Assembly (NCBI GenBank): GCA_023421735.1
Contig: JAEZSP010000084.1
Location: forward strand, 1-9,662
From: Bacillota bacterium
GTDB taxonomy: Bacteria; Bacillota_A; Clostridia; Christensenellales; Aristaeellaceae
DNA: 9,662 bases
Reading direction: 5' to 3'
Within the stretch, counting starts at the first letter, position 1. Each line of letters opens with the position of its first letter. The position numbers and the translations under genes were made by a program. The notes under the pieces were generated by a model. The model saw nothing but the letters and a program-made list of their open reading frames with translations, was not told where the DNA came from and made no database searches. Of the stretch, positions 1-7,402 are shown in pieces.

Positions 1-32
1 ACTTTGGTAGGCAGCTAGCTGCCTACCAAAGT
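1..32. repeat. Perfect 32-bp palindrome at the window edge
   Basis: The arm ACTTTGGTAGGCAGCT is followed directly by its exact reverse complement. As RNA it would fold into a stem of about 14 bp closed by a CUAG tetraloop. It lies 113 bp past the stop of the GT2 glycosyltransferase gene and is the first strong hairpin downstream of the left gene block, so a transcription terminator is the simplest reading. The U-tract such a terminator needs on the minus strand would fall outside the window, and the palindrome itself may extend beyond base 1. A recombination or transposition site, or an operator for a dimeric protein, is also possible. Confidence 0.9.
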
Positions 33-35
33 CGA

Positions 36-113
36 TCAAACGGTATCCCGATGCGCCCCCTTGGCTATCGCTCTCCCAATCGCTTCCTCGCTGACTTCTC
101 TGTCCAATATCAT
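36..113 (-). CDS. Doubtful 25-residue ORF
   Basis: An ATG at 113-111 opens a frame that ends in TGA at 38-36. It encodes 25 residues rich in Glu, Arg and Ala that could form a short amphipathic helix. The ribosome binding site is poor: only AGGT, about 8 nt upstream. The frame stays open upstream into the end of the GT2 gene, so its ends are weakly defined. The 32-bp palindrome starts only 3 bp after the stop, which is what a small gene with a terminator would look like. It could equally be chance or a remnant of a lost gene. No family is recognised. Confidence 0.15.
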   Translation of the reverse strand: MILDREVSEEAIGRAIAKGAHRDTV

Positions 114-145
114 TGACAAACCTACACGTCGGGAATTTTTTGCGT

Positions 146-1105
146 CTATTCGTGCAGATATTCATCCAGAATAAACTTGGGTCTTCTTTTGACTTCCATA
201 TAGATTTTTCCGATGTATTCGCCGATCATGCCCATGGCGATAAGCTGAATGCCACCAATAAGCCATACGCTCATCATAAGACTTGCCCAACCCTGTACGC
301 TGTGCCCGGTGACACGCGAGATGATGGCATAGATCGCCATCGCGAGCCCCAGCAGCGCGCACACGAAACCCGTCGCGGTCACATACCGAATGGGCTTATT
401 AGAAAACGACGTAACGCCGTCGACCGCCAGCGCGACCATCTTCTTGAGCGGGTACTTCGATTCTCCTGCCACGCGCGTACCCCGCTCGTAGGAGACCTGG
501 GCGGTCTTGAAGCCCAGCATCGGTACCATGCCGCGCAAAAACATGTTCACCTCGCCAAAGCTCAATAGTGCCTTGACGGCGCGCTGCGACAAAAGTCGAT
601 AGTCCGCATGATTGTAAATCGTCTCGACACCCAGAAGTTTCATCATTTTATAAAAACCCTGCGCAGTCATGCGTTTGAACTTGGTGTCACTTGCACGGTT
701 TGAGCGCACGCCGTACACGACGTCCGCGCCCATGCGATAGTTCTCCAAGAATCCGTAGATGGCATCCACATCATCCTGCAAATCCGCATCAATGGTCACC
801 AGGCAGTCACACCTGTCCTGTACCAACGTCATGCCCGCCCAAAGCGCGTTCATATGCCCCGCGTTGTGCGCGAGTTTCACGCCCTCAAAATGGATATCCT
901 TCGCATGCAGTTTGCAGATGACTTCCCATGTCTGATCCTTGCTCCCGTCGTCCACGAGCGCGATCCTGCTTTCGGGCTTGATAAGCCCCTTTTGAGTTAA
1001 ATCGGAAAGCAATTCCGCCAGCCGCTTTGACGAAAACGGAAGTGCCTCCTCCTCGTTATAGCAGGGCACCACGATATACAGAACCGGCACGTCATTGATT
1101 CCCAT
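146..1105 (-). CDS. Polyprenyl-phosphate glycosyltransferase, GT2 (GtrB/DPM1-like)
   Basis: This 319-residue inner-membrane enzyme should transfer a sugar from a nucleotide sugar to a polyprenyl phosphate at the cytoplasmic face. The GT-A fold is clear: VVPCYNEEE (residues 12-20) opens the nucleotide-binding half, VDDGS lies at 51-55, and the metal-binding DADLQ is at 106-110. ADYRLL (167-172) and GESKYPLKK (214-222) are typical of the DPM1/GtrB/ArnC group. Two membrane helices follow, at about 243-263 and 275-297, then a basic tail with KRRPKF. Length and layout match full-length GtrB proteins. The ATG lies 3 bp after the stop of the GT-C gene, and its GGAGGA at 1118-1113 sits inside that gene's last codons, so translation is probably coupled. 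The sugar cannot be read from the sequence; glucose is common in this family. A GtrA-like flippase is not in view. Confidence 0.92.
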   Translation of the reverse strand: MGINDVPVLYIVVPCYNEEEALPFSSKRLAELLSDLTQKGLIKPESRIALVDDGSKDQTWEVICKLHAKDIHFEGVKLAHNAGHMNALWAGMTLVQDRCDCLVTIDADLQDDVDAIYGFLENYRMGADVVYGVRSNRASDTKFKRMTAQGFYKMMKLLGVETIYNHADYRLLSQRAVKALLSFGEVNMFLRGMVPMLGFKTAQVSYERGTRVAGESKYPLKKMVALAVDGVTSFSNKPIRYVTATGFVCALLGLAMAIYAIISRVTGHSVQGWASLMMSVWLIGGIQLIAMGMIGEYIGKIYMEVKRRPKFILDEYLHE

Positions 1106-1108
1106 CGT

Positions 1109-3121
1109 TTAATCCTCCGTCGGTGTAAAATACCACCGCTGATCGTCATCCCCGGTCATTTCTTCAAGCGCGAACCTGCCGTCCGGCAAGCTCGTCATCA
1201 CATACGTTTCGCGAAAGCGAATATAATATCCGCCGCCCTCTGCCGCAGTCATGTACCAGCGCTGATCCATCCGTGCATTCTCCGTGTGATCCAACTCGAC
1301 CGTTGAATCGCGCTTTGATGAAGATCCGTCCTTCGCTTCCAGCGCCAAATGCTCCGCGTCCACCCGCAGTTCACCAAACTCGAATACAAAAATCGTCCCA
1401 CTTCCTTGGGTGAGCGTCAGCGCGCCGTCCTCGCAGGCAAGATTGCGGCCATCCGCAAGCGTGATCTCATATGTCCCCGCAGGGATAGCTCCGCCCGCTG
1501 TGCGCCACAGCATATCTGCATACGCCTTTTCCGCCTTGCCAACGGGAAACGCGAGCGCAATCACCACAATCACACAACAGGCAAGGGCAGCGAGGGGCGC
1601 ACCCAACGGCAACGCAGGACGCATGGGTCGCGTCGCAGCCAGCTGATATCCGCGCACAGCGCATGGAATCAGCATGAAGACGTATGTGACCGTGTAATGA
1701 CACTTGCCCTCCCAGATCAGACTGAAGAAAAATCCCCCAATAAACGCGATGACCAGCATGAGTGAGAAAACGTCGTGTTCCCGAAACCCAAATGCCAGAA
1801 ATAGCAATGCACCCAACCAGATCGCGGGCAAGAGCATGTCCCCGGCGTGCGAGGCCAGCCGGAATAGAAACCCCGTCTCATTGAATAAACTACGCATCCA
1901 TCCAGATGACGGAAAATGCATGTTCCTGTGCTGCGCATTCCAAATCCCCTGAAACGTCCCATTATTCCACTGCGAAGCGATCTTGCGCGCAAAGAATTCC
2001 CCGGCGCTTTTTTTATCCGCCAGAAACCCCCTGAGCGAATCTCGAATGGATGCCTTGGCCGCCGCACTTGTCGCGGCTTCGTCGTAGTCGTTCTCAACGT
2101 AGACATTCAGAATGTATCGATTATACCATCCGGGCGCAAGCTTTGAATCCTGCAAACCCATCGCGATGCGTGTCACGGTCGGGCTTCCTTCGTTCGTCGG
2201 GATTCCCGTCATACGCTCAATCGTCCACGATACCGCCGCGTTGCCCGCGATTAAGAAAACGACGACAGCCGCAACGTATGCGACGGGCTTCAACCGCCTT
2301 TGCTTGAGCGCGAAAAAGAGAAGCGCGATGAGGACCGCAACAATCGGCACGAGATACATCACGCGCACAACCGCAGAAAGCGCAACAAGCAGCGCACCTA
2401 GAAAGCCAAGCACCGCCCGGTGTATCTTCAGCGAACGCAGAATGAGCCAAAGTCCGCAAAGCAAAAGCGCAAGTCCGATTAACGTTCCATAAACGAACGT
2501 CACATACAATGCGAGCGGGAAAAACAGCAGGAGCGCAACATGCGACCAGGCGCCCACGGCATGGCTCCCAAACAACAGGCGCACCGTATCCGCAAGGAAA
2601 AAGGCGGAAGCGAGAAACATCAGCACGTTCGCAAGCTGCAGGGCGATCCAACTATAGGCACCAAAAACCTTGAAGACGGCGAAAAACGCGAGCACGAGCG
2701 CGTTCTGATAGGGATATATGTACAGATACCCGCCGACATCCCATTCCGTAAACTGCCCCTGTTCAAGATCCTGCGCACATTTGAGCACTCGAGCCTGATC
2801 CGCACGCGGTACGAGCCCGAGCCGCAACACAAAGGCCGCCATAGCGACGCCGACCAGGATCGTCAAAAGTATGCGCGTGCGCTTTCCGGGCACCCAGCGG
2901 ATGCGGTACTTTCGAAGCACAAACAGCACCACAACGCACAGCAAGACGGCGCCAATCCGATAACCCAGTCCGTCGATGAGATAATACGAGTGCTCGTAGA
3001 GATCCATTGTCGCGCGCGTGGCAACGCTCAGTCCGAACAATCCTGCGAGAATTGCGCCTCCCAAGAGAATCACAACCCACTTTCCCATGGACTGGATCCC
3101 CTTCAAAATCCCATTCCCCAT
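1109..3121 (-). CDS. GT-C membrane glycosyltransferase with C-terminal ricin-like domain
   Basis: This 670-residue protein has roughly a dozen hydrophobic segments (about 14-525), then a soluble tail. It resembles clostridial GT39/ArnT-like GT-C enzymes, which use polyprenyl-phosphate sugars outside the membrane. Supporting signs are PRADQARV (candidate catalytic Asp108) in an early loop, YIYPYQ (134-139), and a WE...Y...Y pattern around 470-480 late in the membrane part. Residues about 543-670 look like a ricin-type beta-trefoil: QRW occurs at 620-622 and 661-663, 41 residues apart, and a degenerate FVF sits one repeat earlier at about 578-580. The tail may bind the acceptor glycan or cell wall. 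The ATG at 3121 is preferred because GAGG lies 5 nt before it; a GTG at 3127 behind AAAGG would add two residues. The gene follows dnaE by 17 bp and precedes the GT2 gene by 3 bp. The broad class is firm; donor and acceptor are unknown. Confidence 0.85.
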   Translation of the reverse strand: MGNGILKGIQSMGKWVVILLGGAILAGLFGLSVATRATMDLYEHSYYLIDGLGYRIGAVLLCVVVLFVLRKYRIRWVPGKRTRILLTILVGVAMAAFVLRLGLVPRADQARVLKCAQDLEQGQFTEWDVGGYLYIYPYQNALVLAFFAVFKVFGAYSWIALQLANVLMFLASAFFLADTVRLLFGSHAVGAWSHVALLLFFPLALYVTFVYGTLIGLALLLCGLWLILRSLKIHRAVLGFLGALLVALSAVVRVMYLVPIVAVLIALLFFALKQRRLKPVAYVAAVVVFLIAGNAAVSWTIERMTGIPTNEGSPTVTRIAMGLQDSKLAPGWYNRYILNVYVENDYDEAATSAAAKASIRDSLRGFLADKKSAGEFFARKIASQWNNGTFQGIWNAQHRNMHFPSSGWMRSLFNETGFLFRLASHAGDMLLPAIWLGALLFLAFGFREHDVFSLMLVIAFIGGFFFSLIWEGKCHYTVTYVFMLIPCAVRGYQLAATRPMRPALPLGAPLAALACCVIVVIALAFPVGKAEKAYADMLWRTAGGAIPAGTYEITLADGRNLACEDGALTLTQGSGTIFVFEFGELRVDAEHLALEAKDGSSSKRDSTVELDHTENARMDQRWYMTAAEGGGYYIRFRETYVMTSLPDGRFALEEMTGDDDQRWYFTPTED

Positions 3122-3138
3122 GCGCACCTCACATGCCT

Positions 3139-6100
3139 TTATTTGATGACCACCGCGTCCGCACCCAGCAGGTTCGCCAACGCGCCAAAGTCATACCCTT
3201 CGTCTACCCAGTAATCGCCCGGTGCCGCGAGCGTCCGATCTTCGTCCGACAGATAGAGAAACACGCGAATGCCGCCCGGCGTCTGTGCGAGCACCTTCAA
3301 TACGTCGTCCATCTGCGCGCGCCGCAGCTTCAGATAGAGTCTGCGCGGTCGGGCACGCTCGCGCGGTGCGCGAAAATCCTGTGGTGGTGGCGCAGGCGGC
3401 GCCATGCCGTCCGCAAAGAGCGCAACGGGCGCGCTTGTCCGCGCATATCCCCCGTTTGTGCCTGCATAGCCACGCAGCGGCTCGATGCGGTCGAGCAGAA
3501 GCTTCGGTGCCTCTTCCTCGCGCACAGAGAGCTTTCCCGTCATAACCACAGGGTTGTCCACCGTCAGCATATCGCTCACGCGATCATACACGCGCGGAAA
3601 CACCAGTACCTCAGTAATGCCATAAAGGTCTTCGAGCTGTACAAATGCCATCATGTTTCCGGATTTTGTCGCCTTCAATCGCTTTTCCGCCACCATGCCC
3701 CCCATAAAGACCGTTTGCTGGTCGTAGCTCATGCCGCCGTCCGGCGCGTCCTCCTTAAGCGATGCAAGGAATTGTGAATTCACCTCAAGTCTCGAAAGTT
3801 CCTCCTGATAGTCGTCCAACGGATGCCCGGAGACATACACGCCCGTTACTTCCTTCTCCATCGCGAGGAGCTGAACGGACGTATATTCTTTAAGGTTCGG
3901 CAGCGGCGGGGGCGGCGGCGCCGTCTCTTCCGCAAGCCCGAACAGGCTCATCTGTCCGGCAAGCGCACCGGCGCGCATTTTTGCCGCGCCGTCCATTGCC
4001 TTTTCATAAACCGCAAGCTTCTGGCTGCGAAAACCCGGCATGCTGTCCGCAGCGCCCGCGCGGATCAGACTCTCTACGCCCTTCTTGTTCATCGCGGCAC
4101 CGGAAAGCCGATCGATGAAGTCATAGATGTCTCGGTATTTCCCCCGCGCCGCGCGCTCCTTGACGATCGCCGCCACGGCAGGATGTCCGAGGTTTTTAAT
4201 CCCCGAAAGGCCGAAACGGATGCCCTTTTTTTCGCCCGTATCGTCGACCGAGAACTTTGCCTGTGAGGCGTTTACGTCCGGCGGTAAGATTTCCACGCCG
4301 TTTTTTCTGCAATACTGAATGTAATATGCAACCTTTTCGGTGTTTCCCTCGATGGAGTTCATGAGCGCAGCCATGAATTCCGCGGGATAGTGGCACTTCA
4401 AATAGGCGGTCTGCACGGACAAAACGCCGTAGGCGGCCGCATGGGACTTATTGAACGCGTAACTTGCAAACGTGGTCATCTCGTCAAAGAGATTTTCCGC
4501 AACCTTTTCCGGAACGCCGTTTCGCACCGCGCCAGGCACCGTCAAGACCCCGTTTTCCTCCATGCCATAGATGAAATAGCGCTTTTCCTTCTCCATGACG
4601 TCGTGCTTTTTTTTCGCCATGGCGCGCCGCACGAGGTCACTTCTGCCCATTGAGTAGCCTGCCAGATCGCGCACAATCTGCATGACCTGTTCCTGATACA
4701 CCATGCAGCCATACGTAACGTCCAGAATCGGCCTGAGTTTCTCGGTTTCGTATGTGACGGTCGATGGATCGTGCTTCCCGCGCACATAGCGCGGAATCGA
4801 CTCCATGGGGCCGGGGCGATAAAGCGAGATCGCGGCAATGATGTCCTCAAAGTTCTCCGGGCGCATGGAAGTGAGGAAGTTGCGCATGCCGGAAGATTCA
4901 AGCTGAAAAACGCCGTCCGTATCGCCGCCCGAAATCATCTCATAGACCGCCGGGTCGTCCATGGGAATATCTTCCGGGCGAATATCGCAAACGCCTTCCC
5001 CACACAGGAGAGCAAGCGTGTCGCCGATGACGTTGAGCGTCCGAAGCCCAAGAAAGTCCATCTTCAAAAGGCCGAGCGCCTCGAGCGTCGTCATGGGGAA
5101 CTGGGTCGTCACCACCTCGTCGTTGGTCTGAAGGGGCACATACTCTTCGACAGGCTTGGACGTAATCAAAACGCCCGCCGCGTGGGTCGATGCATGCCGT
5201 GGCATGCCCTCCAACCTGCGCGCGGTATCGATGAGCCTTTTTACGTCGTCATTTGACTCATACAATCGCTTCAGATCCGGACTCACGTTCATCGCGCGCT
5301 CCAACGTCATGCCCAGCTCAAACGGCACCGCCTTTGCAACCGCGTCCGTATCCTGATAACTCAGTCCAATCACGCGGCCGACATCGCGGATGACAGCGCG
5401 CGCGGCCATCGTACCGAACGTGATGATCTGCGCGACGTGATCCTCGCCGTACTTGCGCGCCACATAGGCAATGACCTCGCTGCGCCGCTCGTAGTCGAAG
5501 TCGATGTCGATGTCGGGCATGGACACGCGCTCGGGATTCAACAGGCGTTCGAACACGAGGTTGTATTTCAAAGGATCGACGCCCGTGATGTCGAGCGCGT
5601 AAGAGGCGATGGAACCGACTGCGCTGCCGCGCCCAGGACCCACACCGATGCCGTGCGTCTTTGCAAAGTGGATAAAGTCCCACACGATGAGAAAATAGTC
5701 CGTAAAGCCCATGGATATAATGACGCCGATTTCATACTCCAACCGTTGCACAGCGTCCTGCCGGTCGGGCGCGTATTTTTTGGCAAGTCCCTCGCGGCAT
5801 AGCCGCCGAAGATATGCCTTTGCGTCGGTTTCCCCGGCGGGCAGAGGGTAAGTCGGCAGATGCCGCGCATCAAAATCGAAGTCGACCTGGCATCTTTTTG
5901 CGATCTCCTCCGTGCGCGCAATGGCGTCTTGAAAGTTGGGAAAAAGCGTTCGCATTTCATCTTCCGACTTGACATAGAGTTGGTCGGTATTCATGCGCAT
6001 GCGGTTTTCGTCATCAAGCGTCTTGCCCGTCTGAATGCACATCAAAACTTCCTGTGCGCTCGCATCGTCCTGCGTTAGGTAATGGCAGTCGTTTGTCACG

Positions 6101-6693
6101 ACCAGCGGTATCTCCATCTCGCGCGCAAGTTTTACCAATCGCGGGAGCACCTGCTTCTGCTCCGCGATTCCATGATCCTGAAGCTCGATGAAAAAATGAT
6201 CTTCGCCGAAGATATCGAGGTATTTTTCCGCCATGGCGTGCGCATCGTTTACCCGCCCGTCGAGCAGCATTTTAGGCAAGTCCCCGGACAGGCACGCAGA
6301 CATTGCGATGAGTCCTTTCGCATGCTTTTTTAAAAGCGCGTAATCCACGCGCGGCTTATAATAAAATCCGCGCGTGAATCCCTGGCTCACCAGCCTGACG
6401 AGGTTTTGATACCCTTCCTGGTTTTCACACAGCAATATGAGGTGGCTATATTCCCGGTTTACGGCCGTCTTGTCGTCCATATCTGGACAGACATAGACCT
6501 CCGCGCCGATCACCGGATGCACACCCGCAGCCTTCATCGTTCGATAAAAATCCACAACGCCATACATCGCGCCGTGGTCGGTAATCGCACACGCATCCAT
6601 GCCCAGCGCCTTGACGCGCTGGGCAAGTTCCTTGATACGGCAAGCACCGTCAAGAAGCGAATATTCCGTATGCAGATGCAGATGTGCGAACAC
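3139..6693 (-). CDS. dnaE: DNA polymerase III subunit alpha (DnaE type)
   Basis: This 1184-residue replicative polymerase of the C family has the full DnaE layout. The N-terminal PHP domain (about 1-275) shows a complete set of candidate metal ligands: H6, H8, D15, H40, E65, H84, C134, D202 and H204. The palm has GPGRGSAVGS (352-361), PDIDIDF with catalytic Asp396 and Asp398, and the third Asp546 in KMDFLGLR; these correspond to E. coli D401, D403 and D555. FNKSHAAAYG is at 747-756 and helix-hairpin-helix sequence at about 800-885. A beta-clamp motif QMSLF (914-918) is followed by an OB fold (about 993-1075) and a clostridial-type C-terminal domain. Two proline-rich linkers occur, at 925-932 and 1099-1104. 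There is no inserted DnaQ-like exonuclease, so this is not PolC, which most Bacillota carry separately. The start is GTG, fixed by GGAGGAGGT six bases upstream. In many Clostridia pfkA and pyk follow dnaE; here envelope glycosylation genes do. Confidence 0.97.
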   Translation of the reverse strand: MFAHLHLHTEYSLLDGACRIKELAQRVKALGMDACAITDHGAMYGVVDFYRTMKAAGVHPVIGAEVYVCPDMDDKTAVNREYSHLILLCENQEGYQNLVRLVSQGFTRGFYYKPRVDYALLKKHAKGLIAMSACLSGDLPKMLLDGRVNDAHAMAEKYLDIFGEDHFFIELQDHGIAEQKQVLPRLVKLAREMEIPLVVTNDCHYLTQDDASAQEVLMCIQTGKTLDDENRMRMNTDQLYVKSEDEMRTLFPNFQDAIARTEEIAKRCQVDFDFDARHLPTYPLPAGETDAKAYLRRLCREGLAKKYAPDRQDAVQRLEYEIGVIISMGFTDYFLIVWDFIHFAKTHGIGVGPGRGSAVGSIASYALDITGVDPLKYNLVFERLLNPERVSMPDIDIDFDYERRSEVIAYVARKYGEDHVAQIITFGTMAARAVIRDVGRVIGLSYQDTDAVAKAVPFELGMTLERAMNVSPDLKRLYESNDDVKRLIDTARRLEGMPRHASTHAAGVLITSKPVEEYVPLQTNDEVVTTQFPMTTLEALGLLKMDFLGLRTLNVIGDTLALLCGEGVCDIRPEDIPMDDPAVYEMISGGDTDGVFQLESSGMRNFLTSMRPENFEDIIAAISLYRPGPMESIPRYVRGKHDPSTVTYETEKLRPILDVTYGCMVYQEQVMQIVRDLAGYSMGRSDLVRRAMAKKKHDVMEKEKRYFIYGMEENGVLTVPGAVRNGVPEKVAENLFDEMTTFASYAFNKSHAAAYGVLSVQTAYLKCHYPAEFMAALMNSIEGNTEKVAYYIQYCRKNGVEILPPDVNASQAKFSVDDTGEKKGIRFGLSGIKNLGHPAVAAIVKERAARGKYRDIYDFIDRLSGAAMNKKGVESLIRAGAADSMPGFRSQKLAVYEKAMDGAAKMRAGALAGQMSLFGLAEETAPPPPPLPNLKEYTSVQLLAMEKEVTGVYVSGHPLDDYQEELSRLEVNSQFLASLKEDAPDGGMSYDQQTVFMGGMVAEKRLKATKSGNMMAFVQLEDLYGITEVLVFPRVYDRVSDMLTVDNPVVMTGKLSVREEEAPKLLLDRIEPLRGYAGTNGGYARTSAPVALFADGMAPPAPPPQDFRAPRERARPRRLYLKLRRAQMDDVLKVLAQTPGGIRVFLYLSDEDRTLAAPGDYWVDEGYDFGALANLLGADAVVIK

Positions 6694-6699
6694 GTATGT

Positions 6700-6708
6700 A
6701 CCTCCTCC
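6700..6708 (-). promoter_or_regulatory. Strong ribosome binding site of dnaE
   Basis: On the minus strand GGAGGAGGT lies six bases before the GTG at 6693-6691. It is the strongest Shine-Dalgarno match in the window and supports the GTG start, which leads straight into the conserved PHP-domain N-terminus. Confidence 0.85.
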
Positions 6709-6813
6709 GGGTCGGTATACCCTGCCTCCCCCGCCAAAGGTTGTCGTCCTTCGGAATCCCGAGCCAGCTTTGGGGAAATGCTCTATTTGTACTGCGGGCG
6801 CGCAGGATCATAG

Positions 6814-6832
6814 CCCCGCGCGCCGCGAGGGG
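6814..6832. repeat. Imperfect GC-rich hairpin
   Basis: CCCC-G-CGC, a 3-nt loop GCC, then GCG-A-GGGG folds into a 7-bp stem broken by one G/A mismatch. It ends 2 bp from the stronger hairpin at 6835-6855, so the two may work as one structured element. Confidence 0.5.
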
Positions 6833-6834
6833 GA

Positions 6835-6855
6835 CCGGGGGGCGTTGCCCCCCGG
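6835..6855. repeat. Perfect 9-bp GC hairpin, no U-tract
   Basis: CCGGGGGGC, loop GTT, GCCCCCCGG is a very stable stem-loop that starts 18 nt after the lipoprotein stop codon. On the minus strand it is followed by TCCCCC rather than a run of T, and on the plus strand by GATCGG. It therefore fails the usual test for an intrinsic terminator. It may protect the 3' end of the mRNA, pause RNA polymerase, or be a copy of a dispersed GC-rich palindrome. Confidence 0.7.
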
Positions 6856-6873
6856 GATCGGCTCTTCGCCACC

Positions 6874-7377
6874 TCACCGCATTGTGGTGGTATTGCGTAC
6901 GATGGCGAGGATGTCCTGATTAAATGTCTCGAGCTTTTCACCGGCGCGCACCTTGTCGGACATGGTGTAAATGTCAGTCACGTCCTTGTCCTGCGCGGTT
7001 ACTGCGACGGTCTGAATGTTGGGGTCCGCCTGTTTGACAACGCCTGCGATCATCTCGCGCACGCGGTCAGTCATTTCGCCCTTGTAGGCCGAATCAAACT
7101 TGACGCCCACAAGCGCTGTGTTGCCGGTCACGAGCACGCGCGCATCCGAGACTTCGGAGAGCTGCATGATCGCGTTTTCGACGTTCTGCGCACCCATTTG
7201 CCAATCGTAAGCGGTCTGCGAGAGGGTCGAGGGCATCGCGGAGACAGTTGCCGTCGCGATCGGCATCATGGTCGGCGCGGGGGTCGCCACCTGATTTTTG
7301 CCCGTGTTCATACAACCCGTCATCAGAACGGCGAGCAACGCGGCCAAAGTAATTGCGAGTAATTTGCGTGGAAACAT
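6874..7377 (-). CDS. YhcN/YlaJ-like sporulation lipoprotein
   Basis: This 167-residue protein has a lipoprotein signal: Lys/Arg near the start, a hydrophobic core (6-19), and LMTGC with lipidated Cys22. Position -3 of the lipobox is Met, slightly atypical. A Thr/Pro/Ala-rich linker (about 30-55) leads to a domain with NVENAIMQLSEVSDARVLVT, GNTALVGV (85-92), and QTVAVTAQDKDV (122-133), the pattern of YhcN/YlaJ proteins found on forespores and spores. It should sit on the outer face of a membrane, tied to sporulation or germination. The ATG at 7377 is chosen because AAGGAGG ends 10 nt before it. The ATG at 7386 is only 2 nt from that site, and the frame open to 7449 overlaps the previous gene and would bury the signal peptide. 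It is 68 bp downstream of the 160-residue gene and may also have its own promoter. Confidence 0.8.
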   Translation of the reverse strand: MFPRKLLAITLAALLAVLMTGCMNTGKNQVATPAPTMMPIATATVSAMPSTLSQTAYDWQMGAQNVENAIMQLSEVSDARVLVTGNTALVGVKFDSAYKGEMTDRVREMIAGVVKQADPNIQTVAVTAQDKDVTDIYTMSDKVRAGEKLETFNQDILAIVRNTTTMR

Positions 7378-7387
7378 GGATCTCATT

Positions 7388-7394
7388 CCTCCTT
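7388..7394 (-). promoter_or_regulatory. Ribosome binding site that sets the lipoprotein start
   Basis: AAGGAGG on the minus strand is 10 nt before the ATG at 7377 but only 2 nt before the in-frame ATG at 7386. The spacing selects the later start, which also gives a clean signal peptide. Confidence 0.7.
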
Positions 7395-7402
7395 GCGACC
7401 CA

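Larger units (their letters stand above)
6694..6873. other. Intergenic region between the lipoprotein gene and dnaE
   Basis: This 180-bp gap is the longest non-coding stretch. It holds two GC-rich hairpins next to the lipoprotein gene and the dnaE ribosome binding site at the other end. The minus strand between them was searched for a sigma-A promoter. TATGAT (6812-6807) is a fair -10 box but has no usable -35, and the TATACC near dnaE also lacks a partner. No plus-strand gene and no known riboswitch or leader RNA was recognised. Confidence 0.6.

Noticed and set aside
85..130. Minus-strand segment TGTAGGTTTG to TTGGACAGAG, resembling an IS3-type inverted repeat end
   Set aside because: The likeness is limited to TGT at one side and TTGGACA near the other. 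No transposase, second end or target duplication is visible.
2540..3214. Plus-strand open frame of 224 codons
   Set aside because: It is antisense to the GT-C gene. The composition is hydrophilic and unlike any family, as expected when transmembrane codons are read in reverse.
3007..3777. Plus-strand open frame of 256 codons across the dnaE/GT-C junction
   Set aside because: It lies antisense to two well-supported genes, has Arg/His-rich low-similarity sequence and no ribosome binding site that stands out. Long antisense frames are expected in GC-rich DNA.
6807..6812. TATGAT as a sigma-A -10 box for dnaE
   Set aside because: The position 17 bp upstream reads as GC-rich hairpin sequence with no resemblance to TTGACA.
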